Shown one piece after another: positions 42,875-52,396 of a stretch of DNA of 64,000 nt. Source of the stretch: Sva-07 sp963716095 (GTDB lineage: Bacteria; Actinomycetota; Acidimicrobiia; Acidimicrobiales; Ilumatobacteraceae); contig CAVQSV010000018.1 in assembly GCA_963716095.1 (NCBI GenBank), positions 496,001-560,000 on the forward strand, given 5' to 3'. The position numbers and the translations under genes were made by a program. Position 1 is the stretch's first letter; each line of letters begins with the position of its first letter. The notes under the pieces were generated by a model. It did not search any database. It was given only the letters and a program-made list of their open reading frames with translations, and was not told where the DNA came from.

Positions 42875-44035
42875 TCAGTAGCGGAGTGTCGCGGCGGCGG
42901 TGCCGACGCCGGGGAGATCGATGGCCGGGACGACGAAGGCCTGGCCACCGTGGCGCAGCGTCTCGGTCGCTGCCACGTCGGCGAGATCATGGTCGCCCGG
43001 CTCGCGCGTGGGGTGCTCCTCGAGCAGGCGACTTCCCTGGCGGTACCGACCCCAGTACTCGGTGTCCGCAGGGACGAAGACCGAGGCGAGCTGGCCGGCG
43101 GCGGCAGCGATCACGGCCGGTTCGACGGTGTCGACCGTGGCGGTCGCGCCCGCCAGGAACAACTCGCGTGCGGCTCGCTCGGCCTCGGCCGCGGCGGGTG
43201 GGACGAACTGACGGGCCCGGTCTGCCAGCTCCGCTGCTCGCAGCTGGTCCGGGTTGCCGGCGACGTGATCGTCGTGCACGTGCGCACCGCGCGTGAGCTT
43301 GCGGTAGGCCGCCACGGTCTCGTCGACGCCGGCGAGCACGAGCGGTCGCGTCGAGCCCGAGCGATGCTCGCAGACCGCGCGATCGACAAGCTGCAGATAG
43401 CGATCGAGGTCGACGTCACGCATGTCCTTGCCACCGCCCTGGCCGTGGAACGTCGCGGCGACCTGACCGCGTCCGACCCGAGCTCCGGAGTGGCTCTGGA
43501 TCTGACGCTCGCGGTCGTCCCACTGCAGCGCCTCCGACATGCTCGCCGGCAACCCGGGCACCTCGATCTCGAGGGCCTTCGAGCCGCTCACGGCGACGAG
43601 CCGGACGCTGTGTCGACTCATCGCGAGCACGTCGAACTCGACGCGCCGGGCGACCGCGGCAATCAGCGGCTTGAGGTGGACGCGGTCGCTGACGACCCCG
43701 AGCTCGCGGGGCGGCTCGGACAACCGAATCGCGGTCGTGCCGTCGGCTCCCGCGAGCACCGCGAGGCCGGCCGATCCGTGAGCCCAGAACTCCCGGTCGT
43801 CGACCAGGCTTGCGGTCGCGGCGAGGAGCTGACCGTCGGTGACTTCCTCCATGGCGCTCGCCACCAGGTGGCGAAGGAGCACCGGGTCCTGCGTGACCTC
43901 CCGGCCGGCCCGGTGGGTCGGCAGGTACAGCGAGACGTATTCGGACGAGCCGGACGTGGCGGACCAGGTCGCGAGGTCGTTGTCGTTGACGTCGATCTCG
44001 TCGATCACGCGAAGTTGGGTGTCGATTCCGTTCAT
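42875..44035 (-). CDS. Bacterial eRF1-like (baeRF-family) protein
   Basis: The 386-residue protein resembles bacterial homologues of archaeo-eukaryotic release factor 1. Features are YVSLYLPTHRAGREVTQDPVLL near the N terminus, a middle ATFHGQGGGKDMRDVDLDRYL, and RPLVLAGVDETVAAYRKLT with HVAGNPDQLRAAELADRA. Related proteins (baeRF/Vms1) are thought to act on ribosome-bound peptidyl-tRNA; that function is inferred, not shown. ATG 44035 (MNGIDTQLRV). Confidence 0.65.
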   Translation of the reverse strand: MNGIDTQLRVIDEIDVNDNDLATWSATSGSSEYVSLYLPTHRAGREVTQDPVLLRHLVASAMEEVTDGQLLAATASLVDDREFWAHGSAGLAVLAGADGTTAIRLSEPPRELGVVSDRVHLKPLIAAVARRVEFDVLAMSRHSVRLVAVSGSKALEIEVPGLPASMSEALQWDDRERQIQSHSGARVGRGQVAATFHGQGGGKDMRDVDLDRYLQLVDRAVCEHRSGSTRPLVLAGVDETVAAYRKLTRGAHVHDDHVAGNPDQLRAAELADRARQFVPPAAAEAERAARELFLAGATATVDTVEPAVIAAAAGQLASVFVPADTEYWGRYRQGSRLLEEHPTREPGDHDLADVAATETLRHGGQAFVVPAIDLPGVGTAAATLRY

Positions 44036-44159
44036 GACTCGACCGTCGCGCCATATGGCCGCCATCGGAAGAGTCCAAAGGTCCTGGATGCCGAAACGTG
44101 GGGCTCCGCATCGACTTCAGCAGACGACGTCCACCGGCGTTGCCCCGACGCCGGCCGAG

Positions 44160-45509
44160 TCACGTCGCGGTGGCTGCCGGAGGCGGTGGGATGATTCCCT
44201 CCTCGACCAGCAGCTCGGTTGCCCGCCGCGCGTCGAGGATCATGTGTCGAGCTCGCTCGGCAAGCAACTCGGGAGTCGTGTCGAGGCGTGCGAGACCCTG
44301 GCGTTGCGCTTCGACCGCTGTGGCAACGGCGATCTCCGGGACGACCTCCCATTCGGCCATCGTGGGGAGCAGACCGTGTTCGAGACCGCGGCGTCGGGCG
44401 TAGCCGGCGAGGACGTCGGCTGCGGCGAGCGCCATCTCGTCGGTGATGCGGCGGGCGCGCACGTCGAGCACACCTCGGAAGATGCCGGGGAAGCCGAGCG
44501 AGTTGTTGACCTGATTCGGGAAGTCGGAGCGTCCGGTCGACACGACCCGCGCCCCCGCCTCGGTGGCGTCCCACGGCCAGATCTCCGGGGTGGGATTGGC
44601 ACATGCGAAGACCACGGCATCATCCGCCATGGCCGACACCCACGCCGGCTCGATCGTGCCGGGGCCGGGGCTCGAGAACGCCAGGCAGACGTCGACGCCA
44701 CGGAGGGCGTCGGCGACGTCGCCGGCTCGCCGGTCGGCATTGCTCTCCCGGCACACCTTCCACTTGTCCGGGAAGCGGTCCTGCTGCAGCTCGATATCGC
44801 TCCGCCCCGGGTGCAGGATGCCACCGCGGTCGCAGGCGACGATGCGGCCGGGGTCGACGCCGGCCGCCGGCAGCAACCGGTACACCGCCATGTTGGCGGC
44901 GCCGATCCCGACGAGCGCGATCCTGACGTCGTGGATCGGCTTCTGGACGATCTCCAGCGCGTTCCGCAGCGCCGCCACGACCACGGTGGCCGTCCCCTGC
45001 TGATCGTCGTGCCAGACCGGAATCGACAAGCTGTCGCGGAGCCGGTCGAGCACCTCGAAACACGTCGGCTGGGAGATGTCCTCCAGGTTGATCCCACCGA
45101 AGGAGGGTTGCAGCGCCTCGACGACGGCCACGAGCTCGTCGGGCGACGAGGTGTCGACACAGATCGGCACCGCATCGACCCCGCCCAGGTACTTGAAGAG
45201 CAGCGCCTTGCCCTCCATCACGGGAAGGCCCGCCTCGGGCCCGATGTCGCCGAGGCCGAGCACGCGCGAGCCATCGGAGACGATCGCGACCGTGTTGGCC
45301 CGGTTGGTGTGGGACCACACGGCCTCCGGGTCGGCGGCGATCGCTCTACTCGCCGCGGCGACGCCGGGCGTGTACCAGATTGCGAAGTCGTCCAGACCAC
45401 GCACCGGGCACTTCGGCATCATCTGCACCTTGCCCCGATAGTAGGGATGAAGGCGGAGCGCCTCCTCGGCCGGGCCTTCGGTGCGTCGCTGGGGCTGCGT
45501 CGGCTGCAT
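44160..45509 (-). CDS. NAD(P)-dependent malic enzyme
   Basis: The 449-residue enzyme converts malate to pyruvate and CO2. It has the malic N-terminal domain (YYRGKVQMMPKCPVRG, IWYTPGVAA, VSDGSRVLGLGDIGPEAGLPVMEGKALLFK). The catalytic Asp region IPVWHDDQQGTA follows, then the Rossmann domain VRIALVGIGAANMAVYR. Conserved NPTPE and NNSLGFPGIFRG follow. Size fits the short bacterial form. Start ATG 45509 or GTG 45518; GGGAG lies 4 bases before the ATG. Confidence 0.93.
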   Translation of the reverse strand: MQPTQPQRRTEGPAEEALRLHPYYRGKVQMMPKCPVRGLDDFAIWYTPGVAAASRAIAADPEAVWSHTNRANTVAIVSDGSRVLGLGDIGPEAGLPVMEGKALLFKYLGGVDAVPICVDTSSPDELVAVVEALQPSFGGINLEDISQPTCFEVLDRLRDSLSIPVWHDDQQGTATVVVAALRNALEIVQKPIHDVRIALVGIGAANMAVYRLLPAAGVDPGRIVACDRGGILHPGRSDIELQQDRFPDKWKVCRESNADRRAGDVADALRGVDVCLAFSSPGPGTIEPAWVSAMADDAVVFACANPTPEIWPWDATEAGARVVSTGRSDFPNQVNNSLGFPGIFRGVLDVRARRITDEMALAAADVLAGYARRRGLEHGLLPTMAEWEVVPEIAVATAVEAQRQGLARLDTTPELLAERARHMILDARRATELLVEEGIIPPPPAATAT

Positions 45510-45594
45510 GACTCCCACGTACCACTCGCCAGCGTCGCCCAGCCAGAGGCGAACGTCAGGACAGATCAGACGTGCACGCCGCCCCGTGCAGACG

Positions 45595-46456
45595 TCATCG
45601 GGGCGGTGGCCCGAGCGCGATCTGTGCGAGGTTCCCTTCGTGTCCGAGCGACTCGTCGAGGCAGTAGCTCCCGAGCCAGGTGATCCCGAGCTCCTGGTAT
45701 CGCTGCATCCGCTGCGGCGTCGTTGCGTCGGGGCTCACACACAGGAACACCTCGCCAGCGTCGGACGCGGCCTCGCCGTACGCCTCGCACAGGTCGACCA
45801 GATCCCCTCCCTCCGGGTCGGGATCGACCACCGGCATGAAGCCGTCCCATCGCGCCGCACGGTGCACCGGCCGTCGATTCGGCCAGAAGCCGGCGACCAG
45901 GATCGGGATCCGAGGCCGTTGGTGCGGGGTGGGCAGGAGCGCGACGCCGTCGACCGTGAAGTGTTCGCCGTGATGGTGCACCGGTTCGCCACTCCAGAAA
46001 CGATCGAGCAGCTCGAGCGTCTCGTCGTACCGTCGCCCGATCCGTGCCACGTCCCACTCGGTGCCGAAGAGTTCGTACTCCGTCCGACGGCCGAGCCCGA
46101 CGCCCAGGATGACTCGACCCCCGCGACAGCTGGTCGAGCGTCGCGAGGTCACGGGCGAGCTGCCAGGGCTGCCGTCGAGCTGCCGGGATGATCCAGGTGC
46201 CCAGCGCGAGCGACTCGGTCCGTGTGGCGATCCCGGCCAAGGTCACGATCGGGTCGATCAGTGGCTCGAACGTGTCCGGCCGCCACGGTGTCGGATCACC
46301 CTGGAGCCCGAACTCGTCTGGCGGCGCCGGGTTGACGAGCACGTCCCACAGGAACACACCGTCCCAGCCCGCCGCTTCGGCGGCGACCGCGTAGTCGACC
46401 ATCACGTTCGGATCGTCACCCGCAATCGGGTTCGGGAGGATCAGCCCATGCTTCAT
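45595..46456 (-). pseudogene. LLM-class oxidoreductase with one frameshift
   Basis: Residues 1 to about 112 (MKHGLILPNPIAGDDPNVMV..., TRTESLALGTWIIPAARRQPWQLARDLATLDQLS) and the remainder (GGRVILGVGLGRRTEYELFG..., IPILVAGFWPNRRPVHRAARW) are in different frames. The break lies in a run of five C at 46118-46122, where one base appears missing. The restored protein (about 287 residues) is a typical luciferase-like flavin or F420 enzyme. Homopolymer position favours sequencing error, but true decay is possible. Confidence 0.75.
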
Positions 46457-46597
46457 CGACTCGGCATGCTGATCGAGCGCCGATGACACCATCACCCGCC
46501 GAACGTAACAGTGGGATCGAACGCCGGAACGAGCGGAGCGCGGCCCTGGGCACTCGGACCCTGGTGGACACACTGCCGCGCCGGATTCGATGTACGC

Positions 46598-47326
46598 ATG
46601 GGTCCGCGTCCGCACGGCGAGGAACACCCGTCGGTGCCGGTTGCGCCGATCATCTCGCTGCGCGGCGTCGAGAAGGTCTACCGCACCGGCCGGGTCGAGT
46701 TCCCGGCGCTGCGCGGCGTCGACCTCGACGTCGACCCCGGCGAACTCGTCGCCATCGTCGGGCCGAGCGGGAGCGGCAAGTCGACCGTCCTCAACGTGAT
46801 CTCCGGCATCGACCGACCGACCTCGGGCGATGTTGTCGTCGCCGGGCGCGACCTCCTCGACCTCGACGAGGAGCAGCTCGCAGTGTGGCGCGGCGAGCAG
46901 GTCGGAATCGTGTTCCAGTTCTTCCAGCTCCTGCCCACCCTCACCGCGCGCGAGAACGTGATGCTCCCACTCGACTTCGCGTCGATCGGGACCGTACGCG
47001 AGCGGTCCGACCGAGCGAACGAGCGCCTCGGACGGGTCGGCCTCGGCGATCGGCTCGACCACTTCCCCGCAGAACTCTCCGGCGGCGAACAACAGCGTGT
47101 CGCGATCGCCAGGGCGCTCGCCTGTGATCCGTCGATCCTCGTCGCCGACGAGCCGACGGGCAACCTCGACACCGAGACGGCCGAGGAGATGTTCGCGGTC
47201 CTCGACACGGTGAACGGCGACGGCACCACCGTGGTCTACGTCACCCACGACCCTCGCCTCGCCGATCGCGCCCACCGCGTCGTGTCGATCCGTGACGGAC
47301 GAGTCGTCGGTGACGATCGACGATGA
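46598..47326 (+). CDS. ABC transporter ATP-binding protein, LolD/MacB type
   Basis: The 242-residue ATPase has Walker A GPSGSGKST, VGIVFQFFQLLPTLTARENV, signature LSGGEQQRVAIARAL, Walker B ILVADEPTGNLD and switch VTHDPRLADRAHR. It overlaps the long permease by ATGA and powers it. ATG 46598 (MGPRPHGEE) was chosen; later GTG codons before PVAPIISLRGV are alternatives. Confidence 0.9.
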   Translation: MGPRPHGEEHPSVPVAPIISLRGVEKVYRTGRVEFPALRGVDLDVDPGELVAIVGPSGSGKSTVLNVISGIDRPTSGDVVVAGRDLLDLDEEQLAVWRGEQVGIVFQFFQLLPTLTARENVMLPLDFASIGTVRERSDRANERLGRVGLGDRLDHFPAELSGGEQQRVAIARALACDPSILVADEPTGNLDTETAEEMFAVLDTVNGDGTTVVYVTHDPRLADRAHRVVSIRDGRVVGDDRR

Positions 47327-49689
47327 TCTCCGCACGCGCGCACCATGCCATCCGCCAGCTGTCGCGCCGTCGCGGCCGGTCGATCCTGACGATCATCACG
47401 ATCGCCGTGGCGATCGCCGGGGTGTGGATGTTCGCGATCCCCGGCAACGTGCGGGGCGTCCTCGCCGACCGCGTCGAGACCGACGCGATGCACACCGCAC
47501 GTCTCGCTCCGAACGCAGCGCCACTCGACGCCGACCAACTCGCCAGGCTCCGCGCCGTCGACAACGTCACCGCGCTCGACACCCGCACCCTCGCCCGCGA
47601 CGACGTGCGCGTCGACGGTCGCATCGAGGGCGTGATCCTCGTCGGCGTCGACGAGTTCGACCGGCAATCCGTCAACATCGTCTCGCTCGAGGAAGGCGGA
47701 TTCCCCGAGCGTTCCGGCCAGGTCATCAGCGACGACAGCAACGCCACGACCGGACGCCTCAGCGCAGCGGTGGGCGACACCATCGAGCTGCAAACCCACA
47801 CGGGAGGGTGGGAGACATTCGAGGTCAGCGGCCGCGGCGGCACCGTGCGCTACAGCAGCGAGGTCGCCAACGACGCCCCCGTGCTCTACCTCTCGAGTGC
47901 CGACGTGCAACGGATCATGGGGTACCCGGCGGCGAACTCGATCGACGTCCTGGCCGAGGATCCGTCCCCTGCCGCGGTCGACGCGATGGTGACCGAGCTG
48001 CGCACGGTCCTCGCCGACGAGCTCCCCGACATCTCCTACTGGGACGTACTCGAGGTGTGGCGTCCCGGCACCTGGCCCGGCTCGGAGGACATCGGGAACT
48101 TCGTCGTCGTGTTCTACACGATCGCAGGCGTCGCCCTCGTGGCCGCCCTCGTCATCATCTTCACCACGATGAACACCGTCGTTCGCGAGCAGACCCGCGA
48201 GATCGGCGTGATGAAGGCGATCGGAGGCACCCCACGCGCCATCGCAGCGGGCTACCTGGGTGCCGCACTCGTGCTCGGGGCGTTCGGCACCGCGATCGGC
48301 ATCGGGATCGGGATCCCGATCAGCAACTGGCTGATGCAGTTCATGAGCACCGAGTTCGGCGGGACCAGCGTCGGCTGGGTCATCAGCGGACTGGCCCTCG
48401 TCCTCAGCCTCGCACTCGGGCTCGGAGGTACCGCGCTGGCCTCGATCCCTGCCGTCGGCCGCGCCGCGCGCATCACCGTCCACGAGGCGATCGAGGACCA
48501 CGGCGTGCTGGCCTCCTACGGCACCCGACCCCTCGACCGCGCCGCCGCCCGGATCCCACTCACGTCGCGTCGCAGCCAGATGGGCGTCCGCAACGCGACG
48601 CGACGCGCCGGCCGGACGGTGGCGACCGCCGTGCCGATCGGACTCGCTGTCGCAACCCTCCTCGGATTCGCCGGCGTGCTGCTCACCGTGGTCGACGAGG
48701 ATCTCCGCACCTTCGATCTCGAGGGCGCCGACCTGGTCCTCTGGGACCGCGCCCCGGGCCTCGACGCCGGAGCCGGGGAGCTGATCGCCGCCGTGCCGGA
48801 GGTCGCTTTCGCCCATCCGATGACCTACAGCAGCGTCGAGCTCGACGGCGAGAAGTACGTGTGGGGTCTCCCCGCCGTCAACACCTACGACGAGGAGTTG
48901 ATCGCCGGGCGGTGGTACACGGAGGAGGAAGACACGTCCGCTGCCCGCGTCGTCGTGGTCGGCGAGGCCACCGCCAACCAGAACGGGATCGACGTCGGCG
49001 ACGTCATCAGCGTCGAAACACGAGGCGGCCCACTCGAGCTCGAGGTGGTCGGCATCGACGGCCAGCTGGTCAACGAAGGTCAGGGATTGTTCGTCCCCTT
49101 CAACACGGTGCTCGACTACGAAGGACGCTCGACCGGCAACTGGTGGGTCCGCACCGTCGACCGTGACCCGGCAACCGTCGACGCTGCAGCGACCGCGATC
49201 CACCAGACGCTCGAGGCGAACGGCTACCAGCTCGAGTCGAGCCGCCGCTACATCGACCGTGATCAGAACGAGCGCGAGAACCGTCTGATCGTCACCGTCG
49301 TGATGGCGATGGGGCTGCCGGTCGTGGCGATCGGGATGATCGGGCTCGTCAGCGCCACCGCGAGCAACGTCCTCGACCGGACTCGTGAGATCGGGATCCT
49401 GCGCAGCATCGGTGCCCGCCGGCGTGATCTGCGGGTGATGTTCCGCGCCGAGGGCCTCGTGATCGGCGTGCTCGGCTGGCTGATGGGCATCCCGGCCGGG
49501 TACGCGCTCGCGCGGCTGATCCTGTACGTGTTCGAGCGCCGCTTCGACGCCGCGTTCCGATTCCAGTTCCCGCTGTGGACGATCGCGGTTGCGTTCGCCG
49601 TCACCTTGACGATGACCGTGATCGTGATGCGGTTCCCTCTCCGGCGGGCCGTGCGCCTCGCGCCGGGTGTTGCACTTCGCTACGAGTAG
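47323..49689 (+). CDS. ABC transporter permease, two-module FtsX/MacB type
   Basis: The 788-residue permease carries two FtsX-like modules in one chain. Each has an N-terminal helix, an extracytoplasmic domain and three helices (roughly residues 255-390 and 660-775). Tails TVHEAIEDHGV and RRAVRLAPGVALRYE follow the modules. The fusion replaces the two separate permeases seen in the 2.9-5.9 kb cassette. Cargo unknown; a role in lipid, lipoprotein or peptide export is the family norm. Confidence 0.88.
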   Translation: MISARAHHAIRQLSRRRGRSILTIITIAVAIAGVWMFAIPGNVRGVLADRVETDAMHTARLAPNAAPLDADQLARLRAVDNVTALDTRTLARDDVRVDGRIEGVILVGVDEFDRQSVNIVSLEEGGFPERSGQVISDDSNATTGRLSAAVGDTIELQTHTGGWETFEVSGRGGTVRYSSEVANDAPVLYLSSADVQRIMGYPAANSIDVLAEDPSPAAVDAMVTELRTVLADELPDISYWDVLEVWRPGTWPGSEDIGNFVVVFYTIAGVALVAALVIIFTTMNTVVREQTREIGVMKAIGGTPRAIAAGYLGAALVLGAFGTAIGIGIGIPISNWLMQFMSTEFGGTSVGWVISGLALVLSLALGLGGTALASIPAVGRAARITVHEAIEDHGVLASYGTRPLDRAAARIPLTSRRSQMGVRNATRRAGRTVATAVPIGLAVATLLGFAGVLLTVVDEDLRTFDLEGADLVLWDRAPGLDAGAGELIAAVPEVAFAHPMTYSSVELDGEKYVWGLPAVNTYDEELIAGRWYTEEEDTSAARVVVVGEATANQNGIDVGDVISVETRGGPLELEVVGIDGQLVNEGQGLFVPFNTVLDYEGRSTGNWWVRTVDRDPATVDAAATAIHQTLEANGYQLESSRRYIDRDQNERENRLIVTVVMAMGLPVVAIGMIGLVSATASNVLDRTREIGILRSIGARRRDLRVMFRAEGLVIGVLGWLMGIPAGYALARLILYVFERRFDAAFRFQFPLWTIAVAFAVTLTMTVIVMRFPLRRAVRLAPGVALRYE

Positions 49690-49739
49690 GGACGGAGCAC
49701 GTGCCCAGGGTGTGTGATTGGCGACCGAGCGCGGTCCGA

Positions 49740-51362
49740 CTACGGCCCGGTGGCGCCTGCACCGGCTGCAGCTGAGGGTTCCGGCTCGTCGTGCTTGGGC
49801 ACGGTCGACGGCAGGTTCTTGGTGACGAGCAACGCCAGCAACGCCAGTGCAGCGCCGCCGAGCAATCCGGCTTGGAGCGCTCTGAGCTGCGCATCGCTGT
49901 AGTCCTCGACGACTTTCGCAGTCGACTCGGCGTCGACCCCGGCGTCGAGCAACTGCTGTTCGACGTCGCCGACCGACGAGAAGTCGACACCCTCCTCGAC
50001 CGCTGCGACGAGCTCGGTGCGGAGTTCCTCCTCCAGTGTCGTGTCGGCCTCGATCGACGAGGCGAAACCGCTGGTCAGCCCGGAGAGCACGATCGAGCCG
50101 ATCACGGCCACGCCGAGCGTGGATCCGAGCTGCTGTGAGGTCCACTGGAGCCCACCGGCCTCGCTGCGGTCGGCGTCCCCGACCGACGACTGCACGGCGT
50201 TGCCGAGCTGCGAGGCGAGCAGCCCCATGCCGATACCGAGGACCGTCATCGCGATCGCGAACTGGACGCCGTCGAGTTCGACGTCGATCGTGCCGATCAG
50301 CACCAGAATCGCCGTGAGGATCAGGACCAAGCCGACGCGCACGATCGATCGCGCCGACCATCGCGTCGCGAGGATGCTTCCGCAACTGGACGTGATGAAC
50401 ATCGCGACCGAGATCGGCAGCATCCGGATCCCTGTGTCGAGCGCGTCGAGGCCGACGACGAGTTGCAGGTAGAGCGGGATCGTGAAGAACACGCCCATCA
50501 GGATCAGGTTCTGAGCACCGAAGGTGAACAGGCCTGAGCGGAGCTGGGGGATCTTCAGCAGTTCCAGGCGGACGAGCTCGTCACGGCCGTTGGCCGCTCG
50601 TCGTTCCGACCACCACTTGAAGCCGACGAGGACGAGGCCACCGGCGGCGATCATGAACGGGGTCAGCGAGAAGCCGAGCGGCTCGATCGGGCTGTCCTTC
50701 GGCTCGATCCAGCCCCAGAGGTTCGCTTGGAGGAATCCGAACACGATCATGCCGAGCCCCAGGGCGGAGAGGACAGCGCCGAGGCCGTCCAGTTGCGGGC
50801 GCCGCTCGGCGGGGATGTCGACGATCAGCTTGATCGAGGCGAGCACGATCAGCACGAGCACCACCTCCCCGACGAACACGACCCTCCAGCTCAGTTCGGT
50901 GGTGGCCCACCCACCGACGATCGGGCCGATCGCGATACCCGCACCGGCCACACCGCCGATCACGGCGTAGGCGGTCACGCGATCTCGACCGCGATAGCTG
51001 CCGGCGATCAGTGCCACGAGCGCTGGCAGCACGAGCGCTGCGCCGATGCCTTCGAGGATCGACCAGCCGATGGCGAGCGCAGCGACCGACCAGGAGACGG
51101 CGGTCAACGCGGAGCCGATCCCGTAGATGACCAGCCCGATCGCAAACGTGCGGCGACGGCCGAGGATGTCGCCGAGCTTGCCGCCGGTGAGCATCAGCAT
51201 CGCCATCACCAGCGAGTACATGGTGATCACACCCTGGATCACGCTGACCGAGGTGTCGAAGTCGATCACCAGTTGGCTGATCGAGACGTTCATCACCGCT
51301 TGGTCGAGCACCATGATGAACTGCGCCAACCCGAGTACCGCCAGTGGCGCCCACTTCTTCAT
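49740..51362 (-). CDS. MFS efflux transporter, DHA2/EmrB-QacA type
   Basis: The 540-residue protein has the 14-helix DHA2 layout. It starts PLAVLGLAQFIMVLDQAVMNVSISQLVIDF (motif with Asp in helix 1), then GGKLGDILGRRRTFAIGLVIYG and, in helix 5, GGVAGAGIAIGPIVGGW. A polar extracytoplasmic loop (residues about 435-490) precedes the last helix. A Pro/Ala-rich tail ends the protein. Likely proton-driven drug export. No TetR partner is adjacent. Confidence 0.9.
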   Translation of the reverse strand: MKKWAPLAVLGLAQFIMVLDQAVMNVSISQLVIDFDTSVSVIQGVITMYSLVMAMLMLTGGKLGDILGRRRTFAIGLVIYGIGSALTAVSWSVAALAIGWSILEGIGAALVLPALVALIAGSYRGRDRVTAYAVIGGVAGAGIAIGPIVGGWATTELSWRVVFVGEVVLVLIVLASIKLIVDIPAERRPQLDGLGAVLSALGLGMIVFGFLQANLWGWIEPKDSPIEPLGFSLTPFMIAAGGLVLVGFKWWSERRAANGRDELVRLELLKIPQLRSGLFTFGAQNLILMGVFFTIPLYLQLVVGLDALDTGIRMLPISVAMFITSSCGSILATRWSARSIVRVGLVLILTAILVLIGTIDVELDGVQFAIAMTVLGIGMGLLASQLGNAVQSSVGDADRSEAGGLQWTSQQLGSTLGVAVIGSIVLSGLTSGFASSIEADTTLEEELRTELVAAVEEGVDFSSVGDVEQQLLDAGVDAESTAKVVEDYSDAQLRALQAGLLGGAALALLALLVTKNLPSTVPKHDEPEPSAAAGAGATGP

Positions 51363-51431
51363 GGCGAGGACCCTAGAACGCGGGCAGCCGGGTTCTGGGA
51401 CAACGGCGCGACACCACGCGACGCGACGCCG

Positions 51432-52307
51432 TCAGATGTCTGTCGTCATCGGGAGAGACGGGTCGGCCGCCCACTCCTGGAGGCTGCCGTCGTAGACGCG
51501 CACCGAGTGGTGTCCTGCTCGTTTGAGGTTGAAGGCGACGACCGTCGCCGAGATGGCCCCACCTCAATAGAGCACGACGCGTTCGCGATCGAGGACCCCG
51601 GCCCGATCGAAGATCGAGCGCGCCTCGTCGACGGGAACGAACGCCGCGGTGGGCTCGGTGATGAAGTGTGGGAACGGGACGTTCTGTGCGCCGGTGATGT
51701 GGCCGGGGCGCGCGTAGTTGACTCGCTCGCCGGTGAACGACGCCTCGGGCAGCGCGTCGATCACACAACTGGCCCCGTCACCCAGCGCCACTTCGACGTC
51801 GTGACGGTCGGCGATGGCTTCGGCGCGCCGATCCTCGCCCCGGAACGTGGCGGTTGGGGCCGACACCGGCCCTGACTCGGTGGGACGTCCTTCAGCGACC
51901 CATCGCTCGTGACCACCTTCCAGGATCGCGCAGGTGACGCCGCTGTGGTGCAAGGTCCACCAGGCGCGGGTGCACCACATCGTGCCGAGGCCGAGCGGTC
52001 GATCGAACGTCCTCGCCACCAGCACCACGGTCGTGCGGTTCTCGACCCCGACGTTGCTCATGGCGGTTTCGATCTGCGCGAGTGGCGGCCACGTCCACGA
52101 CAGCGTCGAATCGGGATCGCTCAGTTCACCGCGGGCGGACACCACGTCGAACCAGACGGCACCGGGCAGGTGCTCGGCGAGGTAGTCGTCATGGGCCTGG
52201 TTGCTGCCCGTGTCGTCGAGGAACCCGGACACGTCGAGCACACGAACGTCGTCGTCGTGCACGTGTTCGGCCAACCACTCGGTGGAGACGACGAACTGAT
52301 CGTTCAT
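51432..52307 (-). CDS. Selenocysteine-containing thiosulfate/3-mercaptopyruvate sulfurtransferase (rhodanese), TGA read as Sec
   Basis: The 291-residue two-domain rhodanese (SseA type) starts MNDQFVVSTEWLAEHV. The first domain has HLPGAVWFD; the second has INYARP-like VNYARPGHITGAQNVPF. At residue 248, the place of the catalytic Cys in the family motif VVLYCGGGISAT, the codon is TGA (51564-51566). The conserved C terminus continues in frame after it: GGAISATVVAFNLKRAG, VRVYDGSLQEWAADPSLP, to a TGA at 51432. A hairpin with a GGUC loop 20 nt after the TGA fits a bacterial SECIS. Sec substitution for the active Cys explains the pattern better than a chance stop. The selA/B/C/D genes are not in this window. 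Confidence 0.82.
51534..51549 (-). promoter_or_regulatory. Bacterial SECIS-like hairpin
   Basis: In the mRNA, GGCGAC-GGUC-GUCGCC forms a perfect 6-bp stem with a 4-nt loop. The loop begins 20 nt after the UGA, inside the 16-37 nt range known for bacterial SECIS elements. It contains the GGUC seen in the Escherichia coli fdhF element. It lies wholly within coding sequence, as bacterial SECIS elements do. Confidence 0.75.
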
Positions 52308-52396
52308 CGGGCGATCTTGCCAGCACGACTGCGCCCTGTCGAGGCTGGGTGTGCCGCGACCACCGTGGAGGGGGCGGCGCCGCGACGCCCAGGTGC

